Shown here: positions 27,135 through 32,806 of the stretch, piece after piece | Layout: each line of letters starts with the position of its first letter | Numbering within the stretch: the first letter of the stretch is position 1 | Assembly: GCA_945861265.1 (NCBI GenBank) | Contig: CAMAUC010000034.1 | Coordinates: forward strand, 1-32,806 | Source: Rhizobium sp. Q54 | GTDB taxonomy: Bacteria > Pseudomonadota > Alphaproteobacteria > Rhizobiales > Xanthobacteraceae | Direction of reading: 5' to 3' | Length of the DNA stretch: 32,806 nucleotides | Notes under the pieces: generated by a model | The model's database searches: none | What the model was told of the DNA's origin: nothing | What the model saw: only the letters and a program-made list of their open reading frames with translations | Made by a program: the position numbers and the translations under genes

Positions 27135-28229
27135 TCACGCCTTCGCCGGCGCCCACAAGGCCGGGCCAGCGCGGGCATATTGCACCGGGCGCGGCACGTC
27201 GGCGCCGAGCGCCTTGGCGGCGTGCCAGCCCCAATGCGGATCGTCGAGGAAGATGCGCGCGGCGGCGACCATGTCGGCGTCGCCTGAGGCGACGATTTTT
27301 TCGGCATGCGCCGGATCGATGATGGCGCCGACGGCGCGGGTGGCGATGCCAACTTCCTTTTTCACGCGCGCGGCGAGCGCGACGTTGTAGCCGGCCTCGG
27401 TCGGATTGCGGATTTCGGCCAGCACACCGCCGGACGAGACGCAGATGAAGTCGATGCCCTCGGCTTTGAGCGCCTGGGCGATTTTGACCGCGTCATCCGG
27501 CGTCAGGCCGCCGTCGCGCCAGTCGGAGCCGGTAATGCGCGCGCCGAGCGGCACGCCTTTCGGCACGATGGCGCGCACCGCCTTGGCCACCGACAGCGGA
27601 AAGCGCAGCCGCTTCTCGAACGAGCCGCCATATTGATCGGTGCGCTTGTTGGAGATCGGCGACATGAAGCCGTGCAGCAGATAGCCGTGCGCCATGTGCA
27701 GTTCGATTTCGTCAAAGCCGATGCGCAGCGCGCGCTGCGTGGCGGAAACGAAAGCGTCGCGCACGCGGTTCAAATCGGCTTCGGTCGCCTCGCGCGGCGT
27801 GTGCCAGCCCTCGCCCCAGGGCAGCGGCGACGCCGCGATGGTTTCCCACGGGTCCTGCCCGCTTTTAAGCGCGATCGGTCCTTCCCACGGCTTTTGCGCC
27901 GAGCCCTTGCGGCCGGAGTGCGCAATCTGGATGCCGAATTTGGCGGTGCCGGCGCGTCGCGCGCTGTTGACGACGCGGGCGAGCGCCGCCTCGTTGTCGT
28001 CGGAATAAAGCCCGAGGCAGCCATGGGTGATGCGCCCCGAACGTTCGACATGGGTGGCCTCGACGACGACGAGCGCCGCGCCGGAATTAGCCAGCATGCC
28101 GAGATGCATCAGGTGCCAGTCATTGGCGCAGCCGTCGTCGCCGGAATACTGGCACATCGGCGACACGACGAGACGGTTGGCAAGCTCAAGACCTGCCAGT
28201 TTGATCGGCGAAAAAAGGGCGCTGCTCAT
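27135..28229 (-). CDS. Old yellow enzyme (YqjM/NamA-type ene-reductase)
   Basis: This FMN enzyme uses NADPH to reduce activated C=C bonds of enones, maleimides or nitro compounds. The 364-aa barrel has the thermophilic-like/YqjM hallmarks C26 and Y28 (SPMCQYS), the substrate His pair motifs IAHSGRKGS and ELHMAHGYLLHGFMSP, then SNKRTDQYGGSFEKRLRF split by turns, and the phosphate end ADMVAAARIFLDDPHWGWHA. The length is normal. There is no signal peptide. The EamA gene follows at 11 bases. A detoxification or aromatic-metabolism role is possible but not shown. Confidence 0.93.
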   Translation of the reverse strand: MSSALFSPIKLAGLELANRLVVSPMCQYSGDDGCANDWHLMHLGMLANSGAALVVVEATHVERSGRITHGCLGLYSDDNEAALARVVNSARRAGTAKFGIQIAHSGRKGSAQKPWEGPIALKSGQDPWETIAASPLPWGEGWHTPREATEADLNRVRDAFVSATQRALRIGFDEIELHMAHGYLLHGFMSPISNKRTDQYGGSFEKRLRFPLSVAKAVRAIVPKGVPLGARITGSDWRDGGLTPDDAVKIAQALKAEGIDFICVSSGGVLAEIRNPTEAGYNVALAARVKKEVGIATRAVGAIIDPAHAEKIVASGDADMVAAARIFLDDPHWGWHAAKALGADVPRPVQYARAGPALWAPAKA

Positions 28230-28270
28230 GATGGGGTACTCTTTGGCGGGGACCGCGCCGGCAGATTTGC

Positions 28271-28594
28271 CTAGCGCGGCTGGATCGACTTCAGATAATC
28301 GATGATGGCACCGACGTCGTCGGCATCATACTTGAATTCCGGCATATCGGGGTGGCCGGACATGATGCCCTCGCCGAGCGCCTCTTCCAGCGACTCGATG
28401 GGATAGCGGGTGGCCAAAGTGCGGAAGGCCGGCGCATCGGCGCGCGGGCTGGCGCCGGTCGTGCCGACGGAATGGCAGCGCGAACAGTCGCGCGTCAGCA
28501 GCGCCTCGCCCTTCTTGACGTCGCCGGCGGCGTTGGCGGGCGCCGCCACGGCCGACACGAAGGCTACTACAGTTAAGGACCGGATCAGCATCAT
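28271..28594 (-). CDS. Small class I c-type cytochrome
   Basis: The 107-aa product has a Sec signal (residues 1-23, cut after ANA), then one haem site C37-S-R-C40-H41 and the sixth ligand Met84 in SGHPDMPEF. It is a periplasmic single-haem electron carrier of about 9 kDa mature. The ATG at 28594 overlaps the TGA of the upstream TIGR03809-like gene (ATGA), so translation is coupled; a second ATG directly follows. Its redox partner is not evident. Confidence 0.92.
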   Translation of the reverse strand: MMLIRSLTVVAFVSAVAAPANAAGDVKKGEALLTRDCSRCHSVGTTGASPRADAPAFRTLATRYPIESLEEALGEGIMSGHPDMPEFKYDADDVGAIIDYLKSIQPR

Positions 28595-29013
28595 GCGGCG
28601 GTGCGTATTTTGTCGCCTTGCGGGGCGGGCTGCTCCGGCTGGCTTGCCTCGTCCAACCGTGCCGCTTCTTCCAACCGTGCGGCTTCTTCCAATGGTGCCG
28701 CCTCTTCCAACTGATTCAGCAGTTCCAACTGGCTCGCCGGCGGCAGCTGGCCGGTCGATTCCAGCTGGCCCGTCGATTCCAACTGGCTTGGCTGCTCCGG
28801 TTGTTCCAGCGGGGCCGCGCCGGCCAGTTCACGCCATTGCTTGGCGGCGTTGATGACATCGAGCATGCGAATGGCAAACCGATCCTGCGTGTAATAAAGC
28901 TGCCAGCGGCCGCTGCGATAAAGCTCTGTGTAATAGTCAAGCCGACGCTGGGCGAGATCATGCCATTTCTGCGCGATCTGATCGAGGCGTGGTCTGCTTG
29001 GCAGAGCCTGCAT
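28591..29013 (-). CDS. TIGR03809-like small protein with hexapeptide-repeat tail
   Basis: The 140-aa protein has a helical N-terminal domain (residues 8-65) with IAQKWHDLAQRRLDYYTELY, then RSGRWQLYYTQDRF and KQWRELA. The LAxxRLxYxxELxxSGRW pattern fits the uncharacterised TIGR03809 family of Bradyrhizobium relatives. The C-terminal half is an acidic, Leu-spaced hexapeptide repeat (for example QLESTG-QLESTG-QLPPAS, and RLEEAA-RLDEAS), encoded by an 18-bp tandem array. The tail is likely helical or disordered. Its stop overlaps the cytochrome start. Function unknown. Confidence 0.75.
   Translation of the reverse strand: MQALPSRPRLDQIAQKWHDLAQRRLDYYTELYRSGRWQLYYTQDRFAIRMLDVINAAKQWRELAGAAPLEQPEQPSQLESTGQLESTGQLPPASQLELLNQLEEAAPLEEAARLEEAARLDEASQPEQPAPQGDKIRTAA
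28652..28813. repeat. 18-bp degenerate tandem repeat (about 9 units)
   Basis: Units of exactly 18 bases run in phase from 28652. The first two, TCCAACCGTGCCGCTTCT and TCCAACCGTGCGGCTTCT, differ by one base; later ones diverge (TCCAACTGATTCAGCAGT, TCCAGCTGGCCCGTCGAT, TCCAACTGGCTTGGCTGC). The array lies wholly inside the TIGR03809-like gene and encodes six residues per unit. Confidence 0.85.
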
Positions 29014-29201
29014 AGGGTAGCCCGGTGGCGAGCGCCGAATCGTCTACCCCCTGATCGTTGCTTGAACGGCAACGACGAACAATCGTACAATGACGACAAC
29101 GGTCAGCTGTGGATAACACCGTGTGTCTAAGCTGATTCGCCAGCGATTCAAAGAGTCTAGCCACGCCACCGACGGTCGGTAGCGGTGCCCGGCCGCTGCA
29201 A

Positions 29202-29657
29202 TCAGGCCGCCGTCGCCTTGGCGTCCGCTTCCTTCTTGGCGAGATGGCCGAGTATTTCCGCGCCGCGGTTTGCCGCCGGCAGGCCACGGAACAGGAAACA
29301 CAGGCTGATCACCGCCTGCATCTCCTCCCAGCTGGCGCCGGCGCGGCGGGCGGCGATGGCGTGCAGTTGCGCGGCGTCGCTCATGTCCATCAACAGCATG
29401 CCGAACAGCATCAGCTGCGCGGTCTTGGTGTCGAAGCACTTCGGGTACATCGCGTGCTCGCGCATCTTCTCCTGCAAATCGAGCAGTACCGGATCGAGCG
29501 CGCCGGTCACCGCCATGCGCGCCTCGATGCGCGGCGGCACGAAGCCGAGGAGATCGCGATAGATGGCATTGCGCTCCTCAAGCGAGGCTTGCGTGTCGGC
29601 ATAAGGACCGATGGCATCGCGCACGATCTTGGCGTCGATCCGGGGCGGCAGGGACAT
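29202..29657 (-). CDS. Carboxymuconolactone decarboxylase-like (CMD/AhpD fold) protein
   Basis: The 151-aa helical protein fits the CMD family in its core (DTKTAQLMLFGMLLMDMSDA, then AQLHAIAARRAGASWEEMQA), which aligns with the LxxKxxELIxLA and HxxxAxxAGAxxEEI pattern. The CxxC of AhpD-type peroxidases is absent, so a thiol peroxidase role is unlikely. A lactone decarboxylase or other non-redox role fits better, though the substrate is unknown. GAGGTAACCCA precedes the ATG. It lies 39 bases downstream of the extradiol dioxygenase-like gene on the same strand, which supports a shared ring-cleavage pathway. Confidence 0.82.
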   Translation of the reverse strand: MSLPPRIDAKIVRDAIGPYADTQASLEERNAIYRDLLGFVPPRIEARMAVTGALDPVLLDLQEKMREHAMYPKCFDTKTAQLMLFGMLLMDMSDAAQLHAIAARRAGASWEEMQAVISLCFLFRGLPAANRGAEILGHLAKKEADAKATAA

Positions 29658-29696
29658 TGGGTTACCTCGTCGATTGCGTTGAAGACGGCTGCCGCT

Positions 29697-30710
29697 TCAC
29701 GACAGCGACGCGATGGCTTCCTTGAGAATTTCGGGAGCCTTGGTCACCTCGCCCGCGACATTGGGCGTGGCATATTCGATGAAGCTGTCCGGCAAGGTGG
29801 CGCCCCAATATGTGCCGGTGCCGCGCTCCTCCTCGTTCCAGGTCACCGGCTCCCAGTCCGGCGCCACCACCAGGAAGCTCGAGGAATACACCTCGACGCG
29901 GTTGCCGCCGGGCTCGTAGCTGTACAGGTAGAAGCCCTGCGAGTTGTTGTGCTTGGAGGGCCCCGCTTCGATGAAGATGCCGTTCTCGCTGAGAATATCG
30001 GCGGCCCGCATAACGTCGTCGCGGTTGTCGACCCACATCGAGAAGTGGTGCAGACGGCCATGTGCGCCCTTCACGTCGACGACGTAGGCCAGTTGATGGT
30101 GGATCGCGGTCGGGCTCATCCACGAGCCGATCTCGGTCTTGCCGTTGTCGTAGCGCACCTGTTCGCGCAACTGGAAGCCGAGCAGTTCCTGCGCGAATTT
30201 ACGGTTGGCCTGGACGTCCTTGGCCAGCAGCGCCAGATGGTCGATGCGGCGCACGCCGGCGCCGCGGCCGGTGAATTTCTGCGGCAGGTTCTTGAGTGTC
30301 GATTTCAATTCCGGCGGCGCGACGAACTTCTGTTCTTCGTAGTAGATTTCCATCGTGTGGCCGTCGGGATCGCGGAAACGGTAGGACCGGCCGCGGCCGT
30401 AATCGCCATTGCTCCAGCTGATGCCGAGTCCGGCCTCCTCGATCGCCTTGGCGCGGCGCTCCAGCGCCTGCGGGCTGGCGGCGCGCCAGGAGATACAGCC
30501 GGGGCCGGCTTGGGCGGCTTCGGTGAGCTTGAGGGTGGACGTGGCGTAGTCGCCGTAACCGCGCAGGTAAACGGACTGGCCGGCGGCGTGCACCGCCTCC
30601 ATGCCAAGCAGATCGCGGAAATACCAGAGGCTCTCCTCGGGCTTCGGCGTGAACAACTCGACGTTGCCTAGATGCGCGATATCGTGGAACGGCTCGGTCC
30701 GTGCCGACAT
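29697..30710 (-). CDS. VOC-family extradiol ring-cleavage dioxygenase-like protein
   Basis: The 337-aa protein has two VOC (glyoxalase/bleomycin) modules, the layout of type I extradiol dioxygenases that open catechols beside the hydroxyls with Fe(II). The second module carries the metal triad: His in RRIDHLALLAKDV, His in GRLHHFSMWVDN and Glu in GGNRVEVYSS. The His/Tyr acid-base region is also present (SKHNNSQGFYLYSYEPGG). The first module (IAHLGNVELFTP onward) is the structural half. I chose ATG 30710, preceded by GGAGG; the longer frame to 30854 overlaps livM. A perfect palindrome lies just upstream. The substrate is probably a substituted catechol. Confidence 0.87.
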   Translation of the reverse strand: MSARTEPFHDIAHLGNVELFTPKPEESLWYFRDLLGMEAVHAAGQSVYLRGYGDYATSTLKLTEAAQAGPGCISWRAASPQALERRAKAIEEAGLGISWSNGDYGRGRSYRFRDPDGHTMEIYYEEQKFVAPPELKSTLKNLPQKFTGRGAGVRRIDHLALLAKDVQANRKFAQELLGFQLREQVRYDNGKTEIGSWMSPTAIHHQLAYVVDVKGAHGRLHHFSMWVDNRDDVMRAADILSENGIFIEAGPSKHNNSQGFYLYSYEPGGNRVEVYSSSFLVVAPDWEPVTWNEEERGTGTYWGATLPDSFIEYATPNVAGEVTKAPEILKEAIASLS

Positions 30711-30720
30711 GCCCGCCTCC

Positions 30721-30740
30721 TTGGTTACTCCCGTAACCAA
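30721..30740. promoter_or_regulatory. Perfect palindrome before the dioxygenase gene (putative operator)
   Basis: TTGGTTAC and GTAACCAA are perfect 8-base arms around TCCC. The site lies directly before the GGAGG of the VOC gene (start 30710) and 47 bases after the livM stop. There is no U-run, so it looks more like a repressor site of the GntR, MarR or TetR kind, or an mRNA stem near the ribosome binding site, than a terminator. No regulator is encoded in the window. Confidence 0.6.
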
Positions 30741-30786
30741 ATTGCGCGGCTGCGAGCCGGCCTGCCTTGATCTAGCGCAAACCGGC

Positions 30787-31761
30787 TCAGCCCTTAAAGC
30801 GGGCGGCGATCTCGCCGACGATGCCGCGACGGAACAGCAGCACGCAGGTGACAAAGATCACGCCCTGGATCACCAGAACCCACTCGCCGACAATGGCGAG
30901 CTTGTACTGCATCAGCAGGATGACGAAGGAGCCGACCACCGGTCCGAAGATGGTGCCGAGGCCGCCAACCAGCGTCATCAGCACGACCTCGCCGGACATC
31001 GGCCAGTTGACGTCGGTGAGCGAGGCCAGTTGCAGCACGATCGCCTTGGTCGAACCAGCCAGGCCGGCCAGCGCCGCCGACAGCACGAAGGCGATCAGCT
31101 TGTAGCGCTCGGTCTTGTAGCCGAGAGAAATCGCGCGTGGCTCGTTCTCGCGGATGGCCTTGAGCACCTCGCCGAACGGCGAATGGATGATGCGGTAGAT
31201 CAGCAGGAAGCCGCCGAGAAAGACGAACAGAACGACGATATACATCGCCACTTCGCTGTGCAGGTCGATGAGCCCGAACAGGTAGCCGCGCGGCACCGCC
31301 TGGATGCCGTCCTCGCCGCCGGTGAAATGCATCTGCAGCGCGAAGAAGAACATCATCTGCGCCAGCGCCAATGTAATCATGGCGAAGTAGATGCCCTGGC
31401 GGCGGATGGCGAGCGAACCGGCGACAAGGCCGAGGATAGCGGCGGTCGCGGTGCCGGTGAGGATGGCGAGCTCCGGCGTCAGGCCCCAGACTTTCGCGGA
31501 GTGTGCGGCAAGATAACTCGCCCAGCCGAAATAGAGCGCATGGCCAAACGACAAGAGGCCGACATAACCGATCAGCAGGTTGAAGGCGCAGGCAAACAGC
31601 GCAAAGCACATGGCCTGCATCAGGAACAGCGGATAGGTGAAGAACGGCGCGACGATGAGGCCGACCGTCATCACCACAAAGGCGATGACCTCGGCATTGG
31701 CGCGCAGGAAGGATGGCGGGGCGGCGGTCACGGCAGCCGGCTCTGCGATCTGGTTTTCCAT
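30787..31761 (-). CDS. livM: Branched-chain amino acid-type ABC transporter permease LivM
   Basis: The 324-aa inner-membrane permease has about nine to ten helices and the LivM signatures: LLIGYVGLLSFGHALYFGWA (helix 3 region), SLAIRRQGIYFAMITLALAQ, the coupling segment SPFGEVLKAIRENEPRAISLG and the late MTLVGGLGTIFGPVVGSF. With LivH it forms the membrane pore of a HAAT-family importer. These importers carry amino acids, urea, amides or aromatic acids; gene order with ring-cleavage enzymes favours an aromatic or organic acid here, an inference. Its ATG overlaps the livH stop by one base. Confidence 0.93.
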   Translation of the reverse strand: MENQIAEPAAVTAAPPSFLRANAEVIAFVVMTVGLIVAPFFTYPLFLMQAMCFALFACAFNLLIGYVGLLSFGHALYFGWASYLAAHSAKVWGLTPELAILTGTATAAILGLVAGSLAIRRQGIYFAMITLALAQMMFFFALQMHFTGGEDGIQAVPRGYLFGLIDLHSEVAMYIVVLFVFLGGFLLIYRIIHSPFGEVLKAIRENEPRAISLGYKTERYKLIAFVLSAALAGLAGSTKAIVLQLASLTDVNWPMSGEVVLMTLVGGLGTIFGPVVGSFVILLMQYKLAIVGEWVLVIQGVIFVTCVLLFRRGIVGEIAARFKG

Positions 31762-32648
31762 CAGGCTCTCCGGCCGAACAGGCCGGCCGGGCGGACCAGC
31801 AGGACAATGGCCATGATGACGAAGATCACCGTGGCGGACGCTTCGGGGAAGAACACCTTGGTCAGCCCCTCGATGATGCCGAGCCCGAAACCGGTGACAA
31901 TGGCGCCGAGGATCGAGCCCATGCCGCCGATCACCACCACGGCGAAGACGACGATGATCAGTTCCGAACCCATCTGCGGCGAGACGTTATAGATCGGCGC
32001 CGCCATGACGCCGGCAAAGGCGGCGAGCGCGACGCCCAAGCCGTAGGTCAGCGTGATCATGACCGGCACGTTGATGCCGAAGGCACGCACCAGTGTTGGA
32101 TTTTCCGTGGCGGCGCGCAAATAGGCGCCAAGCCGCGTGCGCTCAATCACGAACCAGGTGGCGATGCAAACGGTGAGAGACGCGACGATCACCCAGGCGC
32201 GGTAGTTCGGCAGGAACATGAAGCCGAGATTCTGGCCGCCGCGCAGCGCATCCGGCACGACATAAGGCAGGCCGGCGGAGCCGAGCTGGTTGCGCGCGAC
32301 ACCTTCGATGATGAGCGCGAGGCCGAAGGTCAGCAGCAGGCCGTAAAGATGATCGAGCTTGTAGAGCCATTGCAGGAACAGCCGCTCGATCAGGACGCCG
32401 GTCAGGCCGACCAGCAGCGGCGCAATGATCAGCGCCGGCCAGTAGCCGATCCCGGTATACTTCAGCATCAGATAGGCGGCGAAGGCGCCCATCATGTACT
32501 GGGCGCCGTGACTGAAATTGATGATGTTGAGCATGCCGAAGATCACGGCGAGGCCGAGACTGAGCAGCGCATAGAACGAGCCATTGATCAGCCCGATCAG
32601 AAGCTGACCGAACAATGCGCCAGACGGTATGCCGAAGATTTCAAACAT
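31761..32648 (-). CDS. livH: Branched-chain amino acid-type ABC transporter permease LivH
   Basis: The 295-aa inner-membrane permease has about eight helices. Family signatures are GLINGSFYALLSLGLAVIFG with MLNIINFSHGAQYM (residues 19-52), the coupling motif RTRLGAYLRAATENPTLVRA with FGINV, and VVIGGMGSILGAIVTGFGLG. It pairs with LivM. The stop codon TGA begins in the livM ATG. AAGAGA is present a few bases before its own start. The ATPase genes livF and livG are not between these genes and may lie outside the window. Confidence 0.94.
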   Translation of the reverse strand: MFEIFGIPSGALFGQLLIGLINGSFYALLSLGLAVIFGMLNIINFSHGAQYMMGAFAAYLMLKYTGIGYWPALIIAPLLVGLTGVLIERLFLQWLYKLDHLYGLLLTFGLALIIEGVARNQLGSAGLPYVVPDALRGGQNLGFMFLPNYRAWVIVASLTVCIATWFVIERTRLGAYLRAATENPTLVRAFGINVPVMITLTYGLGVALAAFAGVMAAPIYNVSPQMGSELIIVVFAVVVIGGMGSILGAIVTGFGLGIIEGLTKVFFPEASATVIFVIMAIVLLVRPAGLFGRRA

Positions 32649-32665
32649 GCGTTTTCTCTTTTATA

Positions 32666-32779
32666 CCTCCCCCGCAGGGGGAGGTTGGATCATCGCGACG
32701 CGATGAGACGGGTGGGGTTTAGATAACCAATCCCCCACCCGGCTCACTGCGTTCGTCACCCTCCCCCTTCGGGGGAGGG
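32666..32779. repeat. Mosaic hairpin extragenic repeat
   Basis: Four stems lie in about 114 bases. CCTCCCCCGCAGGGGGAGG is at the left end and CCTCCCCCTTCGGGGGAGG at the right. Between them, CATCGCG-A-CGCGATG forms a perfect stem at 32691-32705, and GGGTGGG pairs with CCCACCC across a loop of about 17 bases. The layout is that of multi-copy intergenic palindromic repeats in Rhodopseudomonas/Bradyrhizobium-type genomes (from memory). It sits between the probable substrate-binding gene and livH. Confidence 0.75.
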
Positions 32780-32786
32780 ATAAGAT

Positions 32787-32806
32787 TTAGCTCTTCGCCA
32801 GCGGGC
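32787..32806 (-). CDS. Last codons of a probable Liv-type substrate-binding protein (partial)
   Basis: On the minus strand, the frame entering from the right edge reads PLAKS and stops with TAA (32789-32787). Periplasmic binding-protein genes commonly precede livH and their products often end in such a short basic tail. Only five codons are visible, so the call rests on gene order. Confidence 0.4.

Noticed and set aside
29244-30671. Long open frame (475 codons) on the plus strand opposite the CMD-like and VOC genes
   Set aside because: It covers two well-supported genes on the other strand, and its composition (Arg/His/Ala-rich) is that of an antisense shadow.
30601-32726. Long plus-strand open frames opposite livM and livH
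   Set aside because: Translations are highly charged Asp/Glu/His/Arg sequences without hydrophobic cores; the permease genes on the minus strand explain the region.

Overview
The window comes from a GC-rich alphaproteobacterium, most likely of the Hyphomicrobiales (Bradyrhizobium / Rhodopseudomonas / Xanthobacteraceae side). The pointers are a MucR/Ros regulator, members of two uncharacterised families typical of that order (a TIGR03808-like Tat-exported beta-helix protein and a TIGR03809-like small protein), the DUF2267 and DUF4332 proteins, and a hairpin-rich extragenic repeat. No rRNA, tRNA or CRISPR array was seen.

Layout. (1) 1-2400 is an accessory patch with lower GC: the tail of an unidentified gene, two adjacent unrecognised genes (161 and 199 aa) and an IS1595-family insertion sequence. 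(2) 2499-4295, minus strand: a MucR-like regulator with an unusual zinc-finger position and a membrane protein with a proline-rich tail. (3) 4680-8181, plus strand: iron superoxide dismutase, a GT-C-type membrane glycosyltransferase and a flavin amine oxidase-like protein. (4) 8178-12987: a class IV (branched-chain type) aminotransferase, an L-2-haloacid dehalogenase, an ABC-2 exporter pair and an M20 metallopeptidase. (5) 13474-14294: a DUF2267/DUF4332 pair behind a CRP-type palindrome. (6) 14374-16141: the folate genes folP-folB-folK. (7) 16204-21220: the two methylmalonyl-CoA mutase subunits and their MeaB GTPase chaperone, with coupled stop/start codons. (8) 21383-24498: a small membrane protein, pyroglutamyl peptidase, a Tat-exported beta-helix protein and a DUF3750 protein. 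(9) 24594-26274: a radical SAM ArsS and its partner glycosyltransferase, both of the arsenosugar pathway. (10) 26278-29013, minus strand: an EamA transporter, an old yellow enzyme, a small cytochrome c and a TIGR03809-like protein with an 18-bp tandem repeat. (11) 29202-32806, minus strand: a carboxymuconolactone decarboxylase-like protein, an extradiol dioxygenase-like VOC protein behind a perfect palindrome, livM, livH and the last codons of a probable substrate-binding protein, with a mosaic hairpin repeat between the last two.

How the genes work together. The clearest pathways are folate synthesis (steps around dihydropteroate) and the propionyl-CoA/methylmalonyl-CoA route (mutase plus chaperone). 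The right end looks like uptake through a Liv-type ABC transporter feeding ring-cleavage chemistry; that link is inferred from gene order and enzyme families only. The most open questions are the unclassified gene pair beside the insertion sequence, the arsenosugar pair without a visible arsM, the Gln-substituted MucR finger, and the two clean palindromes at 13304 and 30721.
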